Shown here: piece by piece, positions 52,659 through 62,281 of the stretch | Position numbering within the stretch: position 1 is the first letter of the stretch | Layout: every line of letters begins with the position of its first letter | Assembly (NCBI GenBank): GCA_032690845.1 | Contig: CM064434.1 | Span: forward strand, 32,146,413-32,210,412 | Direction of reading: 5' to 3' | Source: Eleusine coracana subsp. coracana | Taxonomy: Eukaryota; Streptophyta; Magnoliopsida; Poales; Poaceae | DNA: 64,000 bases | Notes under the pieces: model-generated | The model's database searches: none | Seen by the model: only the letters and a program-made list of their open reading frames with translations | What the model was told of the DNA's origin: nothing | Position numbers and translations under genes: made by a program

Positions 52659-53336
52659 ATGAGTATGACAGGTCCTTCTCTGATGCTCAGGGAGCTTTCT
52701 CTACCATCTCCAGACGTGCTAGTGCCTCAATCCTCAGATCAGAAGGCCATGGCCTCCTCGTATGTGTTGAACCCCATTATCATTAGCTTGGCTGAAGCAA
52801 ACATGTTCTTTGGAGCAAAAGAGGAGAACCCGTATGCTCACTTACAAGATTTGGAGGCACTTTGCCAAACATTCCATCATGAATGAGTGCCTCAGGATCT
52901 TTACAGGTGGTTGCTTTTCCCATTCTCTTTGGGAGGAAAAGCCAAAGAGTGGCACAAAGCAGCATCTCGAGAAGCAAAAGGTAAGTGGAGTGAGTTAGTT
53001 GGAAATTTTTGTCTCCACTATTTTCCTTTGCCAAAGGTGCAGAAGTTGAGAAGAGAGGTGGTGAACTTCTTACAAAAAGATGAAGAATCTCTCGCGAAAG
53101 CCTGGACGTGTTTTCAAATATTGTTGAAACAAGGACCTGACCTCAGCATTAATGAGAATATGTGTGCTCAAACCTTCTACATGGCCATAAACAAGGCATC
53201 GAGGATGCATTTGGACAGATCGGCTAGAGGAAGTTTTCTGAGGTTGATAGCCAAGGCAGGTATCGAATTGTTAGGTAAAATTATCGAGAATGATGCTTTG
53301 CACAAGCATTGGGAAGAATATCTAGAAGCAAATTAG
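52659..53336 (+). pseudogene. ATH4 gag (broken)
   Basis: ATG 52659 opens MSMTGPSLMLRELSLPSPDV. The capsid-like core reads ENPYAHLQDLEALCQTFHHE, then TGA 52884-52886 (likely from CGA), then VPQDLYRWLLFPFSLGGKAK and EWHKAASREAKGKWSELVGN. The order is as in ATH1 gag. It ends at TAG 53334-53336. It would form the particle; inactive here. Confidence 0.82.
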
Positions 53337-53351
53337 CAATGCCTAGAAGTT

Positions 53352-54962
53352 ATGCAGAAGGAAGAGTCACTGGTTGAACAGATCTTGATGTCCGAGAGTA
53401 GAGCAATGATTACTTCAGAGCATAAATTCGAAGAAATAGAGCACGTCCGACCCGCTTCTGTAGATCTGACGTGTGCGCCGATCGGCGCAGTCGCGACGAC
53501 AGGAGAACCGATCACCCTGATGACTCCGTCGAGTTGGAAAGAATATACCAAGATAGAAGGTGCGATTCTAGACCACCACCTGAAGGAATTTGAAGGCAAC
53601 TTTGCTAAACCAAAGAGGGATAGAACATTGGCGAATGCTAAACCACTTGATGAATTCGAGCCGATGGACTGGATTCCTATTGATTTTTCGCGCGAGTTGC
53701 TCAATATGAGAAGATCCTTCAGTCCGCAAGACGCCTTCGAAGCTGGAATTGAGTATAATTTCCCAAGTAATTGCCACAAATTGGAAATTTTCGATCAAGA
53801 GATTATTGGGAGAGTTTTAGGGAAGCTTTACAAGGATGATATAGGGCTTAATGGAATGGAGGTGAAACAAGAGAAGAGATTGCTAGACACTTGCTTTGAG
53901 CCATCTCGCTACGAAGGATTATGTGGTGTGTATGTTGTAGGTCTCGCTGAAGAGGAAGAAGAAGAACCGTACATACCATGTGAGATATCGGGGAAGAAAT
54001 TTCTTAAAGCCTTATGTGACTTTGGTTACCGTGTCAGCTTGATGACTTATGATGCATTCATGAGCATGCCTTGTGAAACTCAACAATGGCTGATGGGGAC
54101 TGAACTTGAGCTAATCACGGTGGATGGAGGGAAGACCAAACCACTAGGAGTGATCAAGAATGTTGAAATTGAGATCAGCTCAAAAACAATAATGGTAGAT
54201 TTCTTCGTTCTAGCCAATAAAGAAACTAGTGTTGAACACATCATTCTGGGAAGGCCATTATTAAGATTAGTACAAGCTAATCTAGATGCTGGGAAAGGTC
54301 AAATTACGCTACACCTAGGAGAGGAAGAAGTGAAATTTCAATTTAACAATCCATCTCACCAGGACCCTTCTTACTGTCAGGAATTCTACCCAGAGGAAGA
54401 TGAGAAGATAGGAATGGATATGGGAGACCCGCTAGACCGCATCCTGCGCAGAACTGACAAGCATACCGCCAGCACCGATCGGCGCGACGCTTGTGCCGAT
54501 CGGCTCAACCAGGAAAATTCCACCGATCGGCGTGATGCTTGCGCCGATCAGCTCAACCAGGAAAATCTCATCGAATGGCGTGATGCTTGCACCGATCGGC
54601 TCAACCAGGTAAATCCTGATTTTGAACCTCTCAGGGAGCTGGATCCAGATGAAGCGTTAGAAGTGGAACAGAAGGAACTTCCAAAGGAGCTATGCTATGA
54701 ATATCTAGGGAAGAATAGAACATATCCTATTATTGTGAACAACACCCTAATGAAAGAAGAAACAGAGAAGCTGCTTGCTGTGCTGAAAAGGTATAAGAAA
54801 GCTATTGGTTACACATTGGATGACATCAAGGGAATCAGCCCCGCATTTTGCACCCACAAGATTAACTTGGAGGAGAATGCTAAATCAGTGGTTGAAGGGA
54901 TGCGAAGGTTGAAGGAATCAATGAAGCCAGTGGTTAAAAAAGGAGATTTTGAAGCTGCTTAA
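53352..54962 (+). pseudogene. ATH4 gag tail, protease and 16-residue repeats
   Basis: 536 codons continuing the polyprotein in frame after the TAG. The protease region has LCDFGYRVSLMTYDAFMSM, where DFG is the active-site triad typical of this group, and IILGRPLLRLVQANLD. Residues about 375-422 hold three tandem 16-residue repeats (STDRRDACADRLNQEN and variants), encoded by 48-bp repeats at about 54475-54618. RT then begins (LLAVLKRYKKAIGYTLDDIK, GISPAFCTHKINLEENAKS). Frame is lost in an A run near 54937-54943. Confidence 0.8.
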
Positions 54963-56320
54963 TACAGGTATGATCTACCCTATTGCTGATAGTGAATGGG
55001 TTAGTCCAGTACATTGTGTGCCGAGGAAAGGAGGGTTGATAGTAGTGCCTAATGAGAACAATGAGTTGATCCCTCAAAAGACTGTAACTCGATGGAGAAT
55101 ATGCATAGATTATAGAAGTTTGAACAAGGTGATGAAGAAAGATCATTATCCTCTTCCATTCATTGACGATGTGCTTGAAAGGTTAGCAAGGAATTCATAC
55201 TTTTGTTATTTGGATGGATATAGTGGTTTCTTTCAAATACCGGTAAGACCAGAAGATCAGCGAAAACTACTTTTACTTGCCCTTTTGGGACATTTGCATA
55301 TAGAAGAATGTCATTTGGTCTTTGCAACGTGCCCGCCACATTTCAAAGATGCATGAATGCAATATTCGCTGAATTCATAGAAGACATTATGGAGGTATTT
55401 ATGGATGACTTCAGTGTGCATGGTGTCGAATTTGATAGTTGTTTGGAGAATTTGGAGAAGGTTTTGAAAAGGTGTGTTGAATGCAACTTAGTTCTTAATT
55501 GGGAGAAGTGTTACTTCATGGTAATAGAAGGGATAGTACTTGGTGATGTCATATCTAATAAAGGGATAGAGGTTGATAAAGCAAATGTATCTACAGTTGA
55601 GAAATTACCTCCCCCTACTGATCTTACAACTTTGAGGAGTTTTCTTGGACATGCCAACTTCTATCGAAGATTTGTTAAGAATTATTCGAAGATTGCTAAG
55701 CCCCTGACAGAAATATTGAAGCAAGATACAGAATTTGTCATGAACGATGAAAGACTCTTTGCCTTCAGGAGATTGAAGGAAGCTCTATGCTCTGCACCCA
55801 TTATGCAGCCACCTGATTGAAGTTTACCTTTTGAAATTATGTGTGATGCAAGTGACTATGTAATTGGAGCTGTTCTTGGAGAATGGAAAGAAGGTAAAGT
55901 GCATGCTATTTATTATGCTAGCCAAACTTTGAATGAAGCATAGATCAATTATACAACAACTGAGAAAGAGATGTTAGCTGTTATATTTGCTTTTGAGAAG
56001 TTTAGATCCTACATTCTAAATTCTAAGGTGATTGTCTATACTGATCATGCTGCTATAAGATACCTGGTTTCAAAGAAGGAGTCTAATCCTCGGTTAATGC
56101 GATAGGTATTGATGCTGCAAAAATTTGATTTGGAGATAAGAGATAAGAAAGGAGTAGAAAATTCTACAGCAGATCATTTATCTCATCTTGAATCATCATC
56201 AACCGAGCCAATAAGAGATGAAATGCAACAAGAGCAGTTGTTTGCCGCATTTGATCATAGAGAGAATTGGATGATGGATATTATCAAAGATTTCAAGGGA
56301 CAAACAGATATGATGAACTA
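54963..56320 (+). pseudogene. ATH4 reverse transcriptase and RNase H (broken)
   Basis: RT: MIYPIADSEWVSPVHCVPRK, RICIDYRSLNKVMKKDHYPL and FCYLDGYSGFFQIPV with the first catalytic Asp. The frame changes near 55270-55310. FMDDFSVHG at about 55398-55424 has the second Asp pair, followed by LRSFLGHANFYRRFVKNYSK. RNase H starts after TGA 55818 (Trp position) with FEIMCDASDYVIGAVLG, EKEMLAVIFAFEKFRSYI, YTDHAAIRYLVSKK and TADHLSHLESS. Stops at about 55943 and 56103 fall at likely Gln and Trp positions. Confidence 0.85.
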
Positions 56321-57181
56321 GAACACGAGGAGAAGAGTTAAGAGTGAAATGAGAAAATTTATATGGGCCGACCCATACTTGTATAGGTATTGCAAGGATG
56401 GAGCAGTATGGAGATGTGTACCCAGAGAAGAACGAGCGAGCATTTTAGCAAAGTGTCATTCTTCGGATTATGGGGGACATTACAGCTACTTTAGAACATA
56501 GGCAAAGGTATGGGCGAGTGGATTCTATTGGCCTACTATGCATGAAGATGCAAAAAGGTATGTTGCCACATGTGCTCAATGCTAACGAATAGGAAATGTT
56601 AACAATAGGAATGCAATGCCTCTTAAGTACAATCTTCAAGTCGACATCTTTGCTGTTTGGGGTATGGATTTTATGGGACCCTTTGTGAATTCTCATGGTT
56701 TCGAGTACATATTGGTCGCTGTTGATTATGTCTCCAAGTGGGTCAAAGCAATGGCATGCAAGGCCAATACTACAAAGAATCAAGGAGTATACTTTAGGAG
56801 CAGATATTTCCTAGGTATGGAGTACCGAGGATAATAATTACAAATGGAGGATCCCATTTTATAGGAGGAGAATTTACTAGGTTTTTAACTAAATCTGAAG
56901 TTGAACATAGAATTGGAACAGCCTACCATCCCCAGACAAATGGACAAGCAGAAACGTCAAATAAGCAATTAAAGGGGATTCCGCAGAAGATTGTTAGCAA
57001 GGTAGGAAAAGATTGGGCTATGAAGCTTAATGGAGCGTTATGGGCATATAGGACGTGATTCAAGACACCAATTGGTATGACACCATATCAATTCATCTAT
57101 GGGAAATTATGTCACCTACCGGTGGAATTGGAACATAAGGCTTATTGGGCTATAAAGGAAATGAATTTGGATCTTGATGCC
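56321..57181 (+). pseudogene. ATH4 integrase (broken, cut by ATH5)
   Basis: The zinc finger region has CHSSDYGGHYSYFRT, a stop, and then CAQC followed by TAA. The core has FAVWGMDFMGPFVNSHGFEY with the first Asp. The second Asp is expected in the ITNGGSHF stretch (near 56840), which reads Asn in this copy. The third residue is present in NGQAETSNKQLKG. ATGCC (57177-57181) precedes ATH5 and would be its target duplication. Several stops make it inactive. Confidence 0.8.
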
Positions 57182-58245
57182 TGTTGACTTTTGCTAAGCC
57201 ATATTAATAAATCATTCCCGACACGGGGCCAGAAACGGTTCACTAATATGTCCCAGAGTCAAGTAGGTAAAATCCGCAAGCGCACGGAGAATACCGCTGT
57301 AGCATTTCACCCGGAAGTATTCAGGGTATCGTATTTGTTTATCCCAAAGGAAGGGTATGATCAAGAAGCGTTACTAACATATAAGATCATGTTAACAATT
57401 AGCAAGGATATCTTAACCAAGACAGGCGGGTACATGATAATAACCGGGTAGTGTGACACACACAGAAGATTCCTACTAAATAAATAAAGTCTAGTGGAGG
57501 AAAGACTAGGCTAAGCTACTCCTACTATACATTCCTATACAGTTGCATAGCCTAAGTAGAATACATACAGACCCACACTCAGGTTCAGCAGTCAATAATA
57601 CAGCACTTCAGGCACGGACTTACCCCTGCATCCACAGGCGACTTCCGCCAAGAGCCTACGCACTAGCCTAGCGGGGAGGATTTCAAAGGACGGACAGGGC
57701 TGTCACCACCTGCCGCCTACCTCAACGAACCAGTAGACTAACGAATAATTGATGCAAATCAGTCACCCAAATACCATACTTGCATGACCAAAGAGCACTC
57801 TGCCCCTCCGCGATTACTATTAACGAGGCAGAGCTACCGTACGAATACGATCACCAAACCCATGCTATACTTTATCAGCTAAAACTAAGCATAGGGACTA
57901 TAAAATATAAAATAGACTATAGTGACGGTATATAACTAGCATGACAATAGTAGTATAATAAATATAAACTACTATCACACAAGTAGACTATACTATCACA
58001 TATATGGATCACAATATCAAACAAGAAACTCATGACCCAAGCACAACTATATAGAAAAGATATATATATTGATAAGAGCAAAGTCTTACAAAAGGGAAAA
58101 GATACAAGAGCCATACCAATTCCAAGTGAAGACTTGGGACTAGAGAGCTCTAGACTCAGCCTAACTCCACTAAAACTCCAAGAACTACTACTAGCAAGAG
58201 AGAAATGCTTCTTGTGGTGTGTGTTGAGTGTGAAGGCACACCCTC

Positions 58246-58256
58246 CTATTTATAGC
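58246..58256 (-). promoter_or_regulatory. ATH5 LTR TATA box
   Basis: On + this reads CCTATTTATAG, i.e. CTATAAATAGG in the element's direction. It lies 112 bp downstream of the nearer GGTCGGCCGACC palindrome. Confidence 0.7.
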
Positions 58257-58367
58257 CTCAATAGGTCGGCAAGGGAGAGTAACCGCCACGGAAGGCATCT
58301 CAAACCGTCATCAGGAGTCGCGGAGGAGCCAATACGTGGAAGCCCAGGCGGAGAGGGCGCCCGGCCG

Positions 58368-58400
58368 GGTCGGCCGACCTGACCAGGTCGGCCGACCTGG
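58368..58400 (-). promoter_or_regulatory. Double palindrome in the ATH5 U3
   Basis: Two GGTCGGCCGACC 12-mers 18 bp apart (start to start), separated by TGACCA. The same 33-bp unit with a single G/C difference lies at 61906-61938, upstream of the second gene. Confidence 0.75.
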
Positions 58401-58731
58401 GGGTGGCCCCTCCTGGCCTGTGCTTTCTCCAGGTGGCTGTCCTGTGGGCCCTGACGTCGGGTTGCGCGGTATTACAGGGAGTGACGTCGGTTAAGTGCTG
58501 AAAATGGGCCCTTCAATCCGTGTGACGTCCATGTGGCACTCTCTGATTGGTCGAAAGTGTGTTTTCTTGCCTTTTGAGGTGTTTCCTTCACATTTCCTCC
58601 TGCATGCACAAAGTTCTCCAAGTACAAGTGGAACTATATTATTGTGCTAAAGCATGCGTGTATGAAATGCCAAATTCTCCTTTATTTGAGTATAGTTGAC
58701 GGTAAAAAATGGTACTTAACAGCCGTCAACA

Positions 58732-60049
58732 AACTCCCCCAAGCTTACCCTTTGCTCGTCCCGAAGCAAAGATAAACTTAAGTTGTTGATCAGGAGTTGC
58801 TACAATGTCCTACTCCTCAATAATACTATGCGCATAACAAAGTACTCTTCCTAGAATTAAATATGTTGGCACATAACTTACCCATTTACCTCGATCCATG
58901 GGGCTTTTACACCTCATTGTCTTGGGCGGTTGAGAGATAGAACAATTGCAGGGCACCAATCACTTGCTCTAGATTCCGCTATGTTATTCCGGAGGTTTTC
59001 AAAAGATTTTGAAAATAAAAACCAAGTTCCTCAAATGATTCTCTCGGATCACTCAATATGTGTATGATTCCTCACCAAGGCAAAGTGTTGCCTATAATCA
59101 CCTATTTCTAAATAAGGCTTTATGTGGAGCTCAAGGTAGGGATATATGAGGCACTCATGTTCACATAATATTGCTATGTCAAAAGACCGGATCCAAGAAA
59201 AACATCAATTCAAACAATCTTGAGCAAGATGTGCAAGTTTCTAGGCTATGGCTATCTTTTGCTTGCTCTCTTTTTTGAGCTTTTTTTTTTTTTGCATAGC
59301 CATAGTCCTAGTTTGCAATGAATACTTTGAGAGAGGAATTTTGTAATGGATATATGGAGTGTTTCTTTGGATGGATGGATGGATAGTGGCTTTCTTTCGG
59401 TGTAGAAGAATAGCTCACGGTGGATATGGTGGATGCTATCTTCTTGATTTAGAAGGATAGCTCATGGCGGTGGATGTGTGTATATGATCTTGATCAAGAA
59501 AGCATGAAAAGAGTTCTACTAGGGTCACATCAATTTTGACTAAGCTCAATGTGAAACAAGCAGCATATGTGTAAAGGTTTTCAAATGTAAACACTACATA
59601 TGGCTGTGGTGGGAATTTCATCATTGAGGAACTTATCAATTTGTCATTTTGAAAAATAAAACTCCGAAATTCAAGCTTTACGTTGAGCAAGATCATAGCA
59701 GCCCTATCTATCATATCATACCTCTCAACAACTTAGAACTAGAGAATGCATATGCTACCCACAAGATTCAAGTTCAAGGCAAGATTTACCAACAAACCTA
59801 ACTCTTGAGAGAGTACTAAGTTGTAAACTAGCATTAGAGAGGAATAAAGGACAGAGCAACTATTCATCATCTCAACATAGGAAAATTATAAACATTCATA
59901 CCGCGCATGAAAAAGGGAAATATTTTTGTTCCTTTTATGTTTTGCAAATTTTTATGGATTTTCAGATTTAGAAAATGCAAGAAATAAAGGGAAGGGGAAA
60001 GATACAAGTTACCGTGAGAAGGGGGGTCCTCCCCCAAGCTTGTTCTTGC
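58732..60049 (-). other. ATH5 3' noncoding block with two purine tracts
   Basis: On + it begins AACTCCCCCAAGCTTAC (58732-58748), the LTR-proximal purine tract in reverse. CCTCCCCCAAGCTT recurs at 60028-60041, just after the stop of the second gene. The block between carries CAAATGATTCTCTCGGATC (near 59031) and GGCTTTATGTGGAGCTC (near 59120), close to ATH2 18702 and 18780. A 13-base T run is at about 59281. No gene seen. Confidence 0.7.
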
Positions 60050-61540
60050 TCATATCTGCTGGTTCGGGTCGTAGCCTTGGGAGCGGAAGAAGGCATCCCA
60101 ATTGTTCTGATTCTGAGCCATCATCGCGTTCAGCTGGCGGAATTGGTTGTCGCTGAAATTCTGCCATTGCTGGGTGTCGGTGACATGTTGCGTGAGAGTT
60201 TGTTGCATGCCCTCGGTGCGCAAATCAATGTCGTTCACCCTCCTTGTCAACTCGGCCATCCCATAGTTGAGTTCACGGAACCCACGGGATGAGAATGACC
60301 GAGTGGCAAAGGATGGCGGTCCGCTTGAACTTGATGACGTCTGCATGGGGTAATCGTACTGAGATTCCCATGCTCCGGCCTGCCATGTTGATGCACCCGC
60401 CTCGTCCTGTGGCGGGGGCTGCTCCCATATCGGATCTCCGGTCGGAGTGTGAAACTCCGGTGTAGGCTCCATATGCCTACGGGAACGTGTCGGTCGCCCT
60501 GAAACACTATGCCTGCGAACTTCTCCCACTGGCTCAAGTGGGAGGGTTAGTGCCCGATAGTGATACAAACGAAGACCCGGGTTAGGTAACGGGAATTCAT
60601 TTGTATACCCGGGAAAGTGATAGATCAAGGTATTATTTGGACCATGTTTCAAAGTATGTCCTTGCACAAAATAGTCCTCGCCTAGAAATTCTCTATCTAC
60701 CGTCAAATATTCAACATGAACATTCTCAAGCAGACCACACTTCTGCGCAATGCGAGTAACTAAAGAGGTGCACTCAATTGGTCCTGTCAACTTTATATTG
60801 TCTAACCATTGATCAATCATGCATTCCGCGGGTGACACCCTAATTTTCTTAACCATGGCATAAAGTATTTTCAATTCATCTTGCCGGACAACCCTAATGT
60901 CACCTCGAGGAAACAAGGTCATAGCCAACCACACATGCATAAATCTAAGTGTAGGATTATGGATGGCACTTGTTCTAGGCTTGGGACCCCACTCGTTTCC
61001 GGAAATCTTTTTCCAAAAACTTTCTTTATGGAACCCCTTTAGCGCTTTATCTAAGTCTAGCCTACATTTAGGATTTAGACCTAGCATAGCATGAAGATCA
61101 CCCCATGTGACCAAGCGCTCTTGCCCAAACAAGCGAAAAGAAATGCCTTCATCATACTTTCTAAGGGTGCATAAAAACTGCATAGTAAGCAAACGAGAAC
61201 CCGGCTCATCTACTTCTACGAAATTTAGCCAACCCATAGTGCAAAAAATAGAGGCAAATTCTTCTCTCATACCTATTTTCTCGAGGAAGTCCGGATCAAA
61301 GCGTCGGGTGTGGGCGAATGGCCGTTCTCTCATGAGCGCGATGGCTTGGCCCTCGCGGTCATCCTTGATGTCGAGATGCTCCTCGGTGATGAGCAAGGCC
61401 GGCCTTTCCTCCGGAATTTCAGCTTCGGGGTCACCATGCCCCGGACTTGGTGTGAGCTCGACGGAGGATGCTTGACTCGTGCTTGCACGAGTGCTTTTTC
61501 TCCGCTTGATTCCGGCGACTTGCTTCATTCGTTTGAACAT
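60050..61540 (-). CDS. Athila ORF1-like protein, second gene of ATH5
   Basis: The first ATG is at 61540-61538 (MFKRMKQVAGIKRRKSTRAS), giving 496 residues to TGA 60052-60050. The frame is open further upstream, but only from a TTG. TTGTGTGCAG, an acceptor-like sequence, ends 2 bp before the ATG. The N-terminus is basic then Ser/Pro-rich. A central globular region (about 75-330) includes FLEKIGMREEFASIFCTMGW, LLTMQFLCTLRKYDEGISF and LVTWGDLHAMLGLNPKCRLD. This looks like the Arabidopsis Athila ORF1 family (Pfam ATHILA), by resemblance only. The C-terminal part is Ser-rich with a Gln/Asn-rich helical tail. Function unknown: RNA binding, packaging or a gag-like role are possible. No internal stop, unusual in this window. 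Confidence 0.6.
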   Translation of the reverse strand: MFKRMKQVAGIKRRKSTRASTSQASSVELTPSPGHGDPEAEIPEERPALLITEEHLDIKDDREGQAIALMRERPFAHTRRFDPDFLEKIGMREEFASIFCTMGWLNFVEVDEPGSRLLTMQFLCTLRKYDEGISFRLFGQERLVTWGDLHAMLGLNPKCRLDLDKALKGFHKESFWKKISGNEWGPKPRTSAIHNPTLRFMHVWLAMTLFPRGDIRVVRQDELKILYAMVKKIRVSPAECMIDQWLDNIKLTGPIECTSLVTRIAQKCGLLENVHVEYLTVDREFLGEDYFVQGHTLKHGPNNTLIYHFPGYTNEFPLPNPGLRLYHYRALTLPLEPVGEVRRHSVSGRPTRSRRHMEPTPEFHTPTGDPIWEQPPPQDEAGASTWQAGAWESQYDYPMQTSSSSSGPPSFATRSFSSRGFRELNYGMAELTRRVNDIDLRTEGMQQTLTQHVTDTQQWQNFSDNQFRQLNAMMAQNQNNWDAFFRSQGYDPNQQI

Positions 61541-62281
61541 GGCTGCACACAAGAACAAACACAAGACAAGAACAAAAACAAGATCGAACAAGTGTTCGGG
61601 TGAGCGTTAGTGAAAACGACAAACCCGAGCTTCTCCGAAATTGGTTTTCTTCTCACAACAACTTGCAAATGCACTAAAATAGAGGGGAAATATTTTTTTG
61701 GGTTTTTGGGCCTGTAGTAAAGTTGAAGAACACGAAATTTTGGGAGAGCAACAAGTGAGCAAAGGAGGGGAGTCAAAGATGAGCTTGGAATGGTGAAGCT
61801 CCTCCTCCTGGGCGGTTTTTATAGCAAGATGGCCGTTAGAAAGGGACAGAGCAACGGCCATATAGCCGTTTGGAGAAAGGAGCACAGGAAAAGGTGGGGC
61901 CAGGGGGTCGGCCGACCTCACCAGGTCGGCCGACCTGGCAGGTGGGCCTCCTGGCAGCCCCCTTTTTCCTATGTGTTCCCCAACGGCTAGGGGATTTGTC
62001 CCCTGCTGCCTTTTTGCTCAAAAAGCTCGACAGAAAATATTTTCAAAATGGAAAGCCCAAAAACCTATTTTCTAAATTTTCAGAAATGCAATTGAGTTTT
62101 GAAAAATTTCAAGGTGGCTGGAAAAATTCAAAAAAATGCAGAAATGCAGTGGTCGGAAAAAATCAAAATGTGGTGGAAAGCAAATATGCAATTAAAAGAG
62201 CAAATATGGATAAATACCGGTTTAACCTCCCGGCGAGGACTCACCTTTTAAAGTCCGACGAGCGGGACTTTTCTCCGGCGT
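61541..62281 (-). promoter_or_regulatory. ATH5 internal promoter-like region between the two genes
   Basis: In the element's direction: the end of gag-protease, about 340 bp of A/G-rich DNA, the 33-bp double palindrome (61906-61938), a TATA-like GCTATAAAAA (61813-61822), a CT-rich leader of about 270 bp, and an acceptor-like TTGTGTGCAG before the ATG at 61540. Palindrome-to-TATA spacing is 84 bp, against 112 bp in the LTR. I see no clear donor in the leader. It is arranged like a pol II promoter and 5' UTR rather than a simple spacer. Confidence 0.55.

Larger units (their letters stand above)
51458..57181 (+). mobile_element. ATH4, Athila-type element, 5' LTR to integrase
   Basis: The 5' LTR (51458-52536) begins TGTTGG and ends CCAACA. 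It is followed by a degenerate tRNA-Asp primer site and a nearly full gag-pol that is cut within integrase by ATH5 at 57182. The 3' part would lie beyond the right edge. The pol sequence is Athila-like but clearly a different family from ATH1. Many stop codons look like C-to-T or G-to-A changes (TGA for Trp, TAG/TAA for Gln). Confidence 0.85.
57182..58731 (-). repeat. ATH5 3' LTR (1550 bp)
   Basis: TGTTGAC at 57182 and GTCAACA at 58731. The reverse-strand TATA is CTATAAATAGG (58246-58256). Two perfect GGTCGGCCGACC palindromes lie upstream at 58368-58379 and 58386-58397, the second within an 18-bp perfect palindrome (58383-58400). The 57191-57451 and 58032-58382 frames are antisense to the LTR and are not genes. 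Confidence 0.85.

Noticed and set aside
61541..61591. Extension of the ATH5 second gene upstream to 61591
   Set aside because: The added 17 codons begin at TTG and lie in a pyrimidine-rich, acceptor-like stretch; the first ATG is at 61540.
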